This document shows positions 24,964 through 33,372 of a DNA stretch of 64,000 bases, piece by piece. The notes under the pieces are model-generated. The model was given only the letters and a program-made list of their open reading frames with translations. It did not search any database and had not been told where the DNA came from. Position 1 is the first letter of the stretch, and every line of letters starts with the position of its first letter. The position numbers and the translations under genes were made by a program. The stretch comes from Pseudomonadota bacterium (GTDB taxonomy: Bacteria > Pseudomonadota > Gammaproteobacteria > Steroidobacterales > Steroidobacteraceae), in assembly GCA_023433515.1 (NCBI GenBank), contig JAEZCN010000250.1, forward strand, positions 1 through 64,000. Direction: 5' to 3'.

Positions 24964-25644
24964 TCAGCCCTGCGTGATCGGCTGCAGCTTGAGCTCCACG
25001 CGGCGGTTCTGCTGCTTGCCGTCCGGAGTGGTGTTGGGCGCGATCGGGCGCGACTCGCCGAAGCCGAGCACGACGATGCGCTGGTGGTTCACGCCGCGCG
25101 ACTGCAGGTAGCTGCCCACCGAGTTCGCGCGATCCTGCGAAAGCCGCATGTTGTAATCATCGGCTCCATCGCTGTCCGTGTGACCTTCGACGTCGATGAG
25201 CGTCTTGTCGAACTCCTTGAGGACCAGCGACACCGAGTCGAGGACCTTGTAGAAGCTCGCGTTGAGATCCGCGCTCGCGGTCTTGAACGTGATGTTGCCG
25301 GGCATGTTGAGAATCAGGTCGTCGCCGTTGCGCATGACGGAAACGCCGGTGCCCTGCAGCTGCGTGCGCAGCTTGGCCTCCTGCTTGTCCATGTATGCGC
25401 CGACTCCCGCGCCGGTGAGCGCGCCCACGCCCGCACCGATGAGCGCGCGTTCGCGGCGCTCCTTGGAGTTGTCGCCGGTCAACGCACCCAGCACCGCACC
25501 GGCGGCCGCGCCGATGCCGGCACCCTTGGTCGCCTTGTTCACCTTCGTCTCGCCGGTATATGCATCGGTGGTCTGGCAGCCGGCGACCGTGAAGGAAGCG
25601 GCCACGACCAATAGCAGAGTGCGAGCGAGGATCGATGTCTTCAT
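24964..25644 (-). CDS. OmpA-family lipoprotein with glycine-zipper domain
   Basis: A 226-residue outer-membrane lipoprotein. The signal peptide ends in the lipobox (SFTVAGC). A glycine-zipper segment (GAGIGAAAGAVLGALTG and GAGVGALTGAGVGAYM) covers about residues 40-90. The C-terminal OmpA domain has the peptidoglycan-binding GHTDSDG and LSQDRANSVGSYL motifs and a final NRRVEL. It should tether the outer membrane to peptidoglycan, as YiaD/Pal-type proteins do. ATG 25644 is chosen for the lipoprotein signal. Confidence 0.92.
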   Translation of the reverse strand: MKTSILARTLLLVVAASFTVAGCQTTDAYTGETKVNKATKGAGIGAAAGAVLGALTGDNSKERRERALIGAGVGALTGAGVGAYMDKQEAKLRTQLQGTGVSVMRNGDDLILNMPGNITFKTASADLNASFYKVLDSVSLVLKEFDKTLIDVEGHTDSDGADDYNMRLSQDRANSVGSYLQSRGVNHQRIVVLGFGESRPIAPNTTPDGKQQNRRVELKLQPITQG

Positions 25645-25742
25645 GCGTTTCTCCTTATCGAAAATTCCTGCCAAACCATACGGGCGTGCATCTGAACGCC
25701 TTATGAACTCCAGAACCGTGCGCTGGTTCTCAGTCGCCACCT

Positions 25743-26267
25743 TCAATCGACGGCTTCCGGAGAAGCCGGCGGAGTGGTCGCGCGCTCATAGCCACGTGGC
25801 CTGATCGCGACGGTATTGCGGACGACGGTGCAGCGCACGCCGTCCGACCGGAAGAATCCATATTCGAAGGTCGGCGTGGCGCGTCCGGCGCGTTCCAGTT
25901 CCATCCTAATTTCGTGTTCCTTGTCCGGCGTAAGGGAAAATCTCATCTCGAGGTCGGAATTTCCGCCGTGTTCGAACGAGATGTTCATGGCCCGCGTCCA
26001 GACCGAGTATCCCTTGAAAACCCGCGCGCAGGCGATCGCCGCGATGGGGTCGGCGAGCGCGGCCTGGTAGCCGCCGAACATCACGCCACCCGGATTCCGG
26101 GACCGCGCGTTCAACGGTAGCTTGATCCGCACGATGCGCCAACCGTCGCCGATTTCCATCACCTCGATGCGCATCGGAACGAATGGCGGATAGAGCTCGA
26201 GCAGGCGGGCATCGGAAAGCCATCCGCTGCGAGAGATGAAACGCATGAATCGCGCCGCCAGCCGCAT
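25743..26267 (-). CDS. Hotdog-fold DUF4442/PaaI-like thioesterase family protein
   Basis: A 174-residue protein. The MRIEVMEIGDGWRIVRIKLPL strand region, then NPGGVMFGGYQAALADPIAAIA, resembles the hotdog helix of DUF4442 and PaaI-like proteins. Some members are acyl-CoA thioesterases, and activity here is inferred. It is divergent from the Mpo1-like gene and in the same direction as the OmpA gene, with 98 bases between. Confidence 0.78.
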   Translation of the reverse strand: MRLAARFMRFISRSGWLSDARLLELYPPFVPMRIEVMEIGDGWRIVRIKLPLNARSRNPGGVMFGGYQAALADPIAAIACARVFKGYSVWTRAMNISFEHGGNSDLEMRFSLTPDKEHEIRMELERAGRATPTFEYGFFRSDGVRCTVVRNTVAIRPRGYERATTPPASPEAVD

Positions 26268-26332
26268 GCCTTCTCCCTGTTGGTGAGCCCGTATTGTTGC
26301 AGAGCCCGGGCGTCGGGCGTAGGTTTCGCGGC

Positions 26333-26800
26333 ATGCGCACGGTCGAACAATGGTTTGGCGAATACGGCGAAAGTCACACGCATCCGCGCAATGAATTGCT
26401 GCACTTCATCTGCGTGCCGGCCATCGTCATGACGGTCATCGGATTCCTCTGGTCGATTCCGGTACCCGCCGAGTTCGCGGCGGTGTCGCCCTGGCTCAAC
26501 TGGGCGACCATCGTCACTGCCCTCGCGATCGTCTACTACTTCTCGCTGTCGGCCACGCTCGGAATCGGCGCAGCCATCGCCCTCGCCGCGTTGCTCGCGG
26601 TTGTTAGCTGGCTGGATACGCTGGCCTGGCCGCTGTGGCTGACCTGCGCAGTCATTTTCGTGGTCGCCTGGATCGGCCAGTTCATCGGTCACGCGATCGA
26701 AGGCAAGCGGCCATCCTTCTTCAAGGACGTGCAGTTCCTGCTGATCGGGCCCTTGTGGCTGCTCGGCCACCTGTACCGGAGACTCGGAATCTCGTATTGA
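26333..26800 (+). CDS. Mpo1-like (DUF962) membrane protein
   Basis: A 155-residue membrane protein with four predicted helices. The N-terminal EYGESHTHPRNELLHFICVP and the later GQFIGHAIEGKRPSFFKD carry the conserved histidines of the DUF962/Mpo1 family. In yeast Mpo1 is a 2-hydroxy-fatty-acid dioxygenase of alpha-oxidation; bacterial roles are not well defined. ATG 26333 matches the family start. A 113-bp palindromic repeat follows one base after its stop. Confidence 0.88.
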   Translation: MRTVEQWFGEYGESHTHPRNELLHFICVPAIVMTVIGFLWSIPVPAEFAAVSPWLNWATIVTALAIVYYFSLSATLGIGAAIALAALLAVVSWLDTLAWPLWLTCAVIFVVAWIGQFIGHAIEGKRPSFFKDVQFLLIGPLWLLGHLYRRLGISY

Positions 26801-26801
26801 A

Positions 26802-26914
26802 GAATGGGGGCAGCCCCCGTTTCCCAGCAAAAGGGGTCAGTCCTTAAATTCGCTTGAGACCACCGGCAATAAGGGCTGACCCCTTTTGCAAGGAAACGGG
26901 GGCTGCCCCCATAC
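26802..26914. repeat. 113-bp palindromic intergenic repeat (REP/BIME-like)
   Basis: The left arm (26802-26846) and right arm (26870-26914) are complementary over about 45 bases with a few mismatches, around a 23-base centre. Each arm also contains a small internal hairpin (gggggcagccccc type) and the phrase caaaaggggtcag or its complement. The element fills nearly the whole gap between the Mpo1-like stop and the glutaryl-CoA dehydrogenase ATG. A related sequence occurs at 59738-59780. Repeats of this kind are often spread by RAYT transposases, none of which is seen here. Confidence 0.88.
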
Positions 26915-26921
26915 TTCTTCC

Positions 26922-28079
26922 ATGCTGAATCCCCTCGATTTATACGACGTCCGCGGCCTGCTGACGGAAGACGAACGCGCCGTGCAGGACTCCGTCGGGC
27001 GTTTCGTCGACGAGAAGGTCATCCCGGTCATCCAGGAGTGCTTCGAGAAGCACCACTTCCCGAAGGAGCTCATCCCCGAGATCGCCGAGCTCGGGTTGTT
27101 AGGCTCGTCGATCGAGGGATATGGCTGCGCCGGCCTCGATTCCGTCAGCTACGGACTCATCTGCCAGGAGCTCGAACGCGGCGATTCGGGAATCCGCAGC
27201 TTCGTCTCCGTGCAGAGCTCGCTGTGCATGTATCCCATCTACGCATTCGGCAGCGACGAGCAGAAGTCGCGCTGGCTGCCGGACATGGCGCGCGGCGGGA
27301 AGATAGGCTGCTTCGGCCTGACCGAGCCGCACGGCGGCTCCGATCCCGCCAACATGAAGACCCACGCCAAGAAGAAAGGCGGGGACTGGGTCATCAACGG
27401 CTCGAAGATGTGGATCACCAACGGCGCCATCGCCGACCTGTGCATCTGCTGGGCGATGACGGACGATGGCATCCGCGGCTTCATCGTCGAGAAGGGCATG
27501 AAGGGATTCTCGGCGCCGGAGATCGAACGCAAGTTCTCGCTGCGCGCCTCGGTGACGTCGGCGCTGTTCTTCGACAACGTCGTCGTGCCCGAAGCGAACC
27601 TGCTGCCGGGCGTGAAAGGATTGAAGGGTCCGCTGTCCTGCCTCACGCAGGCGCGTTACGGCATCACGTGGGGCGTCATCGGAGCGGCCCAGGCCTGCCT
27701 CGCTCAGCTCATCGACTACACGAAGTCGCGCGAGCTGTTCGGCAAACCACTTGCCGCCACGCAGGCCATCCAGCTGCGGCTCGCGGAGATGGCCCGCAAG
27801 ATCACGACAGCCCAACTACTGTCGCACCAGCTCGGCCGCCTCAAGGACCAGGGAAAGATGCAGCCGCCGCAGGTTTCGCTCGCGAAGTGGAACAACTGCC
27901 GCATGGCGCTCGACATCGCGCGCGACTGCCGCGACATGCTGGGCGGCTCGGGGATCAGCGCGGAATACGTACCCATCAGGCACGCGCTCAACCTCGAAAG
28001 CGTGATTACCTATGAAGGCACCGAAACCATTCATCAGCTCACGATCGGGCGCGAGCTGACGGGCATCAGTGCTTTCTAG
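26922..28079 (+). CDS. gcdH: Glutaryl-CoA dehydrogenase
   Basis: A 385-residue FAD-dependent acyl-CoA dehydrogenase that converts glutaryl-CoA to crotonyl-CoA in lysine and tryptophan breakdown. SVQSSLCMYPIYAFGS, GCFGLTEPHGGSDP, KMWITNGAIADL and the catalytic-base region TYEGTETIHQL follow human and bacterial GCDH closely, as does IEKGM-like VEKGMKGFSAP. The ATG at 26922 lies only 7 bases beyond the palindromic repeat, so its ribosome-binding site must be within or at the edge of that repeat. Confidence 0.92.
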   Translation: MLNPLDLYDVRGLLTEDERAVQDSVGRFVDEKVIPVIQECFEKHHFPKELIPEIAELGLLGSSIEGYGCAGLDSVSYGLICQELERGDSGIRSFVSVQSSLCMYPIYAFGSDEQKSRWLPDMARGGKIGCFGLTEPHGGSDPANMKTHAKKKGGDWVINGSKMWITNGAIADLCICWAMTDDGIRGFIVEKGMKGFSAPEIERKFSLRASVTSALFFDNVVVPEANLLPGVKGLKGPLSCLTQARYGITWGVIGAAQACLAQLIDYTKSRELFGKPLAATQAIQLRLAEMARKITTAQLLSHQLGRLKDQGKMQPPQVSLAKWNNCRMALDIARDCRDMLGGSGISAEYVPIRHALNLESVITYEGTETIHQLTIGRELTGISAF

Positions 28080-28143
28080 GCGAGAGTGCGGAGAAGGAAG
28101 GCGGCCGGAGCGTCGTGCCCGCGCTTGAAGGAAACTCCGGAAG

Positions 28144-28782
28144 CTAGGTAGTCGGCACGAAAAACGGCGTGCGGGTTTCCTGAAACGCCGGCATGGCTTC
28201 GCAGCGCGCGGCCAGCGTTGCGAGCGACTGGAACATGATGGGATCGGCAGCGACCCGCAGCGAGTCGTTGCAGAACGTGAACGCGCACGCCGCCGTGATG
28301 TCGGCCTGCGACATGCGCTTCCCGACCAGCCACTGCGACACGCCCCGCTCGCCGATGTAACGATCGATCGCCGCGAGCGACGCGTTCATCTGCGTGCGCA
28401 GACGATCGAGCCACGGCTGGTGCCGCTTCGATTCCGGTCGGAACACACCTTCGTAGACCTGCAGCACGCCCTTCTCGGCCGCGCCCGTCGCCATGGCCAT
28501 GAGGTTCAACGCCATGCGGCGATCGGGACCCGAACGCGGCACCAGCGCGCGCTCCGGTCCGACGAGCTCATCGATGTAGTCGAGGATCGCCGAGGATTCG
28601 AACAGGATTTCATTGCGCCCGATCACGAGCGTGGGCACCCGGCCCAGCGGGTTGTACTCGCGGATGCGGTGGAAATCCTTGCCCACCGACCAGTTGGCAT
28701 GTTCGAAGGGCAGATCGAGCAGCTTCAGCGTGATCGCGACCCGCCGCACGAACGGCGAATCGAACATTCCTATCAGCAGCAT
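28144..28782 (-). CDS. Glutathione S-transferase family protein
   Basis: A 212-residue GST with a thioredoxin-like N-terminal domain (MFDSPFVRRVAITLKLL, GRVPTLVIG and FESSAILDYID) and an all-helical C-terminal domain (VGKRMSQADITAACAF). The catalytic residue is likely the serine in the SPFVRR loop. The substrate is unknown. It is cotranscribed, by position, with the small protein 6 bases upstream. Confidence 0.9.
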   Translation of the reverse strand: MLLIGMFDSPFVRRVAITLKLLDLPFEHANWSVGKDFHRIREYNPLGRVPTLVIGRNEILFESSAILDYIDELVGPERALVPRSGPDRRMALNLMAMATGAAEKGVLQVYEGVFRPESKRHQPWLDRLRTQMNASLAAIDRYIGERGVSQWLVGKRMSQADITAACAFTFCNDSLRVAADPIMFQSLATLAARCEAMPAFQETRTPFFVPTT

Positions 28783-28788
28783 GAGACC

Positions 28789-29073
28789 TCAATACGGCGC
28801 GAAGTACCGAGCATATATCGCCGCGCCCGCGATCGACACGGCCGCGAGCAGCAAGACATGAATGATCCTCCGGCGGTACTCGCGGCGCTGCGTGTCGAGC
28901 TGCACGCCGAGCATGGGATCGTTGGCGATGTGCGCGTCCACGAGCTTGCGGGCTTCGCGAGTGCTCACGCCTTCGGAATCGCGCACGACCTTCACGGCCT
29001 CGGAGAGTCTGCCCTCGGTGAGCAGCGTCGCCGCCTCGAGCGAAATCTCCCTGACGCGCCGGTCGGCACGCAT
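28789..29073 (-). CDS. Small membrane-anchored protein with L7/L12-like segment
   Basis: A 94-residue protein. The N-terminal part, LLTEGRLSEAVKVVRDSEGVSTREARKLVDAH, resembles the helix-turn pattern of the L7/L12 C-terminal region (EAIKxVRexTGLxLKEAKxLVD). A single C-terminal helix (VLLLAAVSIAGAAIYA) anchors it. Function is unknown. ATG 29073 is preferred to a TTG at 29088. It is divergent from the ExbD gene. Confidence 0.65.
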   Translation of the reverse strand: MRADRRVREISLEAATLLTEGRLSEAVKVVRDSEGVSTREARKLVDAHIANDPMLGVQLDTQRREYRRRIIHVLLLAAVSIAGAAIYARYFAPY

Positions 29074-29135
29074 CAGCACACCGCCCAACCCGTCGCGGCG
29101 GCGCCGCGCGTTGCTCCTTCAAGGAGGAAAGTCAT

Positions 29136-29690
29136 ATGCCGAGTCCGTCCCATGTTGCCGAGCCGCAGCTCAATGCCACTCCATTGATCGACGTGTTGCT
29201 GGTCTTGCTCGTAATGCTGATCTTCACGCTGCCGATCGCGACACACGCCGTGAAACTCAATTTGCCACAAGGGCCCGGCATGTCGCCACCGCCGCCGACG
29301 GTGCGAATCACGATCGAATCCGACGGGGCCATCTACTGGGACGACGTAAGGCTGGAGTCGCCGGACTCCCTCGCGCCGCGCTTCGAGGCGGTGGCGAGTC
29401 AGCAGATTCCGCCCCTGGTTCGCGTCATTCCCGACAGACGTGCGCAATACGAAATCGTCGCGCAGGTACTGGCTGCCGCGCAGCGCGCGCACGTCGAACG
29501 CCTCGCCATCGCGCCGGTGGCAGACACCTGGGACGCGGCATTCAGAACCCGCGCTGCGCGCACAAGGACGCTTCGGCGATCCAGCAGAAGAGCAACGTGG
29601 CCACCGCGATCCAGTGCCACATCGTCTGGATGCGACCGGCGTCATCGTCCGGCGCTGCGCGCCGCTCCTCGCGCGTCGCGGCGTTCATAG
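29136..29690 (+). CDS. ExbD/TolR-like biopolymer transport protein with Arg-rich tail
   Basis: The first 130 or so residues are a typical ExbD: a short cytosolic N-terminus, one helix with the proton-path aspartate (ATPLIDVLLVLLVMLIF), and a periplasmic domain ending in QYEIVAQVLAAAQRAHVERL. ExbD normally ends a few residues later. Here the frame runs on for about 50 residues of Arg/Ser/Thr sequence that looks non-native and lies antisense to a small ORF. No ExbB or TonB gene is adjacent. A good aaggagg Shine-Dalgarno precedes the start. Confidence 0.75.
   Translation: MPSPSHVAEPQLNATPLIDVLLVLLVMLIFTLPIATHAVKLNLPQGPGMSPPPPTVRITIESDGAIYWDDVRLESPDSLAPRFEAVASQQIPPLVRVIPDRRAQYEIVAQVLAAAQRAHVERLAIAPVADTWDAAFRTRAARTRTLRRSSRRATWPPRSSATSSGCDRRHRPALRAAPRASRRS
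29542..29688 (-). CDS. Candidate 48-residue membrane protein (antisense to ExbD tail)
   Basis: The reverse-strand frame encodes a charged N-terminus followed by one hydrophobic helix (MWHWIAVATLLFCWIAEAS). Its ATG overlaps the stop of the upstream reverse ORF as ATGA, a strong sign of a real pair. It overlaps the Arg-rich tail of the ExbD frame head-on. No family is recognised. It could be a chance ORF. Confidence 0.4.
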   Translation of the reverse strand: MNAATREERRAAPDDDAGRIQTMWHWIAVATLLFCWIAEASLCAQRGF

Positions 29691-29945
29691 CGGCAACCAG
29701 TGCGTCGCTTCACGGCGATGCAGATACACGAATCGCGCGCGCGAGAGACGCGTCGCGAAATCGTTGCTGCGCGTGCCGACGCGCTCGAGGAACCGGCGCC
29801 AGCGCTCGCCGTGATCCGCGGCCTGCGCGCCGGCATATGTAAGGACGGGATTCGAGTGGTACTGCGAGCTGCGTTCGATCATGGCCGTCTCCAGTTGGGA
29901 CTGGATGCCATTTCGCGCCCGCCTGCCGGTCTTGCCGTGACGCAT
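29685..29945 (-). CDS. Candidate small hypothetical protein
   Basis: An 86-residue frame (ATG 29945), or 65 residues from ATG 29882. The third codon positions are GC-rich on this strand. The sequence is basic and aromatic (ERWRRFLERVG, RARFVYLHRR) and has no recognised domain. It sits in the 330-bp gap between the ExbD gene and the response regulator and is coupled by ATGA to the 48-residue ORF. Real but unknown, or a chance frame. Confidence 0.35.
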   Translation of the reverse strand: MRHGKTGRRARNGIQSQLETAMIERSSQYHSNPVLTYAGAQAADHGERWRRFLERVGTRSNDFATRLSRARFVYLHRREATHWLPL

Positions 29946-30023
29946 TGATGGCCGACTCGAGCCGGATCGTGACGAAATGTGGCCACGCACCCGCGCCCGT
30001 GGCAGGTCGCTTAAACTGCCGCC

Positions 30024-30713
30024 ATGAGAAAAACGATCGCCATCGTCGAGGACGAACGCGCCATCCGTGACAACTACGCCGCCGCCTTTTCCCGCGAGGG
30101 ATATGCCGTGCGCGGCTATCCGAACCGCCGCGAGGCGATGACCGCCTTCGCCGCCCGCCTTCCGGACCTGGCGGTCATCGATATCTCGCTCGAGGACGAG
30201 CCCGAAGGCGGATTCGAGCTGTGCCGCGAGCTGCGCGGACTGTCGGCCGAACTGCCGATCATTTTCCTGACCGCCCGCGACAGCGAGCTGGATGCCGTGT
30301 CGGGCCTCAGGCTCGGCGCCGATGATTTTCTCACCAAGGATCTTTCGCTCGCGCACCTGATCGCGCGCGTCAATGCGCTGTTCCGCCGCGTCGATGCGCT
30401 GCGCCGCCCCCCAGAGGAAAAGCAGGTCATCCGCCGCGGCGCGCTCACGCTCGACAGCGAACGCATGTCGGTGCAGTGGAACGGCGAGGTCGTGCTCCTG
30501 TCGCTCACGGAATTCTGGATCGTGTATGCGCTGACCCGGCATCCGGGCCACGTGAAGAACCGGCAGCAGCTCATGGACGCCGCGAACGTGGTGCTCGACG
30601 ACAACACGATCACTTCCCACATCAAGCGCATCCGGCGCAAGTTCCAGGCGGTCGACGAGAAGTTCGATGCCGTGCACACCGTGTACGGCATGGGTTATCG
30701 CTGGGTCGAGTAG
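30024..30713 (+). CDS. OmpR-type response regulator (dedicated sortase system type)
   Basis: A 229-residue response regulator. The receiver domain has the acidic pair at residues 10-11 (VEDE), the phosphoacceptor Asp53 in AVIDIS, Thr83 and Lys105 (FLTKDLS). The C-terminal winged helix is of the OmpR/PhoB class (NRQQLMDAAN, ITSHIKRIRRKFQ, YGMGYRW). The overall sequence resembles the proteobacterial dedicated sortase system regulator (TIGR03787 type), by memory. The cognate kinase follows 21 bases later. Confidence 0.85.
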   Translation: MRKTIAIVEDERAIRDNYAAAFSREGYAVRGYPNRREAMTAFAARLPDLAVIDISLEDEPEGGFELCRELRGLSAELPIIFLTARDSELDAVSGLRLGADDFLTKDLSLAHLIARVNALFRRVDALRRPPEEKQVIRRGALTLDSERMSVQWNGEVVLLSLTEFWIVYALTRHPGHVKNRQQLMDAANVVLDDNTITSHIKRIRRKFQAVDEKFDAVHTVYGMGYRWVE

Positions 30714-30734
30714 CGAGGGCGCATCCGCGAACCT

Positions 30735-32855
30735 ATGGGGCGCCTCACCGACCTGATGAACTACGGGCCGATCTCGCCGTTCCGGCTGCGGACCAAGCTA
30801 CTGCTGCTGGCGCTCACGACGCTCGCGCTGCCGTGGGCCGGTTGCCAGTACGCGCGCGAGATGGAGACGGTGCTGCGCGAAAGCGAGCAGCAGTCGCTGC
30901 TCGCGGTGACGACCACCATTGCCGGTTCGCTCAAGGGCCGCCAGGAGCTGCTGTTCCGCGCCGATTCCCTGCCCGGTGATACGGGCAATCCAGGCGACAT
31001 CACGCCGGTGGTGCTGTCGGGCGCGCCGCTCATCGACGGACGCGCGGACGAATGGGACACGGATGCGCGCAACCTGGTGCGCGTCGCGGGGCCCGGCGGG
31101 GACAGCCTGCGCATCCTCGCGGCGACGCACGAACGCTGGCTCTATCTCGCGCTGCTGGTGCGCGACAACCGGCTCGTGTTCGACGCGTCGGAGCTCGAGC
31201 CGCTGGTCCGCGAGAACATCGGCGACCGCGTCTGGCTCGCGTTCGACGACAAGCGCGGCGGCCAGCAGCGGCTGTTCTTCGGCGGCACGGGCGTGGGCCC
31301 CTTGCGCGGACGTTTCATCGAAACGCGCGAATACGGCCGCGAACAGGCCGTCGAAGAGCCGCGCATCGAAGCCGTCTGGCAGCGCACGCGCAATTCCGAC
31401 GGCTACGTGATGGAGATCAGCATCCCGCTGTCGATGGTGGGCCAGCACCTCGGCATCCTGATCGACGATCGGGACCGGCGGGGCGCCACCCGTGAAAGTT
31501 ACGGCACGCTGGATCCATCCGACCTGCGCGCCACCGGCCGCCTGATCGCCGCCTCGCCGGACCTGGGCGATCACTTGCGGCAGTTCGCTCAGCCCGGTGT
31601 GGAGCTCAGCGTCGCCTCCGCGACCGGCGCGATCCTGACGCGCCTCGACGCCCCCGCGCTGCCTGGCGACTACACACGTTTCCGCGGCTTCCTGCCGCGC
31701 ATGTACCGACTGTTCCTGGATGGCGACCTGATACCGCGCAGCGTCACCGAGGCCGAGCGCCAGCGCGCGGCGCAGGATCTCACGCAGCGTGCGGTCAAGG
31801 GCGTGCCCGCGACGACGTTCATCGCGGGCCGTTACGAAAACAGCGTCACGGTGGCCGCGGCCGCGCCGATCTTCGCGGCGGACGGCAAGAAGATCATCGG
31901 CGTCGTTCAGCTCACGCAGACGGCGGATCGCTGGCTGACGCTGCGCGACCGCGCCCTCACGCGACTGCTCAATCTCACGCTGTTCGTCACGCTGTTCGCG
32001 GTGGGCGCGGCGTTCTGGTTCGCCGGCCGCATGACCCTGAGAATTTCCCGACTGGGGCAGGCAAGCGAAACCGCCCTGAGTCGCGAGGGCAATCTCTCGC
32101 GCGTGCTGCCCGAATCGAACGCGAAGGACGAGCTCGGTGACCTGTCCCGCAGCTTCTCCTCGCTGCTCGGCAGGCTCGACGAATACACAGGCTACCTGCG
32201 CACGCTGGCCGGAAAACTCGCCCATGAGATCCGCACGCCGCTGACGATCGTCCGTTCCTCGCTCGAAAACCTCGAATCGGAGGCGAACTCGGACAACGCG
32301 CGCGTCTACATCGCGCGCGCGCGGGAGGGCAGCGAACGCCTGGGCGCCATCCTCACGGCCATGGGCGAGGCGACCAAGGTCGAGGAGGCCATCGCGCACA
32401 GCGAGCGGCAGCGCTTCGACCTTTCGGCCCTGGTCCGCACCGCGGTCGATGCATACCGCACCGCGTTCCCGGCCCGGAAGTTCGCCTGCGAGTCGCCCGG
32501 GGATCCCGTCGAGTTCACGGGCGCGCCGGACCTGATCGTGCAGATGCTCGACAAGCTGATCGACAACGCCGTGGACTTCAGCGCCGAAGGCGACACGATC
32601 TCGGTTAAATTGCGCCTGGAGGAGGGATATGCGGACCTGTCAGTCGCGAACCCCGGCCCGGCGCTCCCGGCGGAAGCATCGACTCGTCTGTTCGAATCCC
32701 TTTGGCAGTCGCGAACCGAGGCCGACAAGCGCCCTCACTTCGGCCTGGGCCTCTACATTGTCCGCCTGATCGCCGAATTTCACGGGGGATCCGCCAGAGC
32801 CGAGAACCTCGCCGGCGAGTCGGGCGCGATCTTCACGGTGCGTTTGCCGCGATGA
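30735..32855 (+). CDS. Sensor histidine kinase with DOMON/CBM9-like sensor (dedicated sortase system type)
   Basis: A 706-residue kinase. One N-terminal helix (residues 20-38) is followed by an extracytoplasmic region of about 380 residues. Its first part (LIDGRADEWDTDAR, RWLYLALLVRD, VMEISIPLSMVG) resembles a CBM9/DOMON beta-sandwich. A second helix (near 415) leads to HAMP, HisKA with His497 in LAHEIRTPL, and HATPase (LIDNAVDFS, GLGLYIVRLIAEFHGG). Its length and layout match the marine sortase-system kinase (TIGR03785 type). No sortase gene is in the window. Confidence 0.83.
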   Translation: MGRLTDLMNYGPISPFRLRTKLLLLALTTLALPWAGCQYAREMETVLRESEQQSLLAVTTTIAGSLKGRQELLFRADSLPGDTGNPGDITPVVLSGAPLIDGRADEWDTDARNLVRVAGPGGDSLRILAATHERWLYLALLVRDNRLVFDASELEPLVRENIGDRVWLAFDDKRGGQQRLFFGGTGVGPLRGRFIETREYGREQAVEEPRIEAVWQRTRNSDGYVMEISIPLSMVGQHLGILIDDRDRRGATRESYGTLDPSDLRATGRLIAASPDLGDHLRQFAQPGVELSVASATGAILTRLDAPALPGDYTRFRGFLPRMYRLFLDGDLIPRSVTEAERQRAAQDLTQRAVKGVPATTFIAGRYENSVTVAAAAPIFAADGKKIIGVVQLTQTADRWLTLRDRALTRLLNLTLFVTLFAVGAAFWFAGRMTLRISRLGQASETALSREGNLSRVLPESNAKDELGDLSRSFSSLLGRLDEYTGYLRTLAGKLAHEIRTPLTIVRSSLENLESEANSDNARVYIARAREGSERLGAILTAMGEATKVEEAIAHSERQRFDLSALVRTAVDAYRTAFPARKFACESPGDPVEFTGAPDLIVQMLDKLIDNAVDFSAEGDTISVKLRLEEGYADLSVANPGPALPAEASTRLFESLWQSRTEADKRPHFGLGLYIVRLIAEFHGGSARAENLAGESGAIFTVRLPR

Positions 32856-33069
32856 GGCGCATTTGCGCGGCCGTTCACATCCAGCCGCCACGATCGCTGC
32901 CGATACTCTGAAAGAACGGCGATGTCGTGCGATTGAGACATTGTGGCGAAGCGGATTCGGCGTATCATTCGGGCCGTGTAGTTTCGGAATTCCCGTAAGT
33001 AGCTGATTAACGGCGCTGACACGGGGCATCGGACGCGACGCTGGAATGTGGCTCGCAATGCATCAAAGA

Positions 33070-33345
33070 AATGATGCGCGGAGGACACAACGGTTTTTTG
33101 AGAAGAAACTCAGGACTTGCTCACGGGCACGGGTACAGGCGGTAGCTGCTTAGTTTTCAACTACTGCCGGGGTCGACCAAAGCGTGAAGTAACACGCGGG
33201 CTTAGAGGTTTAGCCGGAGGCCGAAAGGTCGCCAACGTCCCAGCCGAAAGTTTTCAGTCCGTGTAACCGACACGATCGGCTGACAGCGATGGACCTAAGT
33301 CGACGACGACCAACTAACAAGCCCCGCATTGCGGGGCTTTTTTTT
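33070..33345 (+). ncRNA. Candidate structured RNA or transcribed leader, unknown class
   Basis: This is part of a 517-bp gene-free gap. Consecutive hairpins can be drawn: ggcggtag/ctactgcc (33138-33168, one G-U), gcgtg/cacgc (33182-33197), a GAAA-tetraloop stem at 33216-33233 and cgtgt/acacg (33260-33274). A strong terminator (33319-33345) follows. The start is not defined. It ends 28 bases before the hydrolase ATG, so it is either an independent sRNA or an attenuating leader. It does not match tmRNA, RNase P, 6S, SRP RNA or the riboswitch consensuses I know. Confidence 0.5.
33319..33345 (+). terminator. Intrinsic terminator 28 bases before the hydrolase start
   Basis: The stem aagccccgc-att-gcggggctt is followed by nine T. 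It terminates whatever is transcribed from the gap upstream. Confidence 0.95.
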
Positions 33346-33372
33346 GGCCCGGATGTGGCATCGTGCGCGCCC

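Noticed and set aside
33115..33170. A tmRNA-like tag ending in Ala-Val-Ala-Ala-stop within the 33-kb gap
   Set aside because: No tRNA-like ends (T arm, CCA) flank it, and the codons before it do not form the usual AN-type tag.
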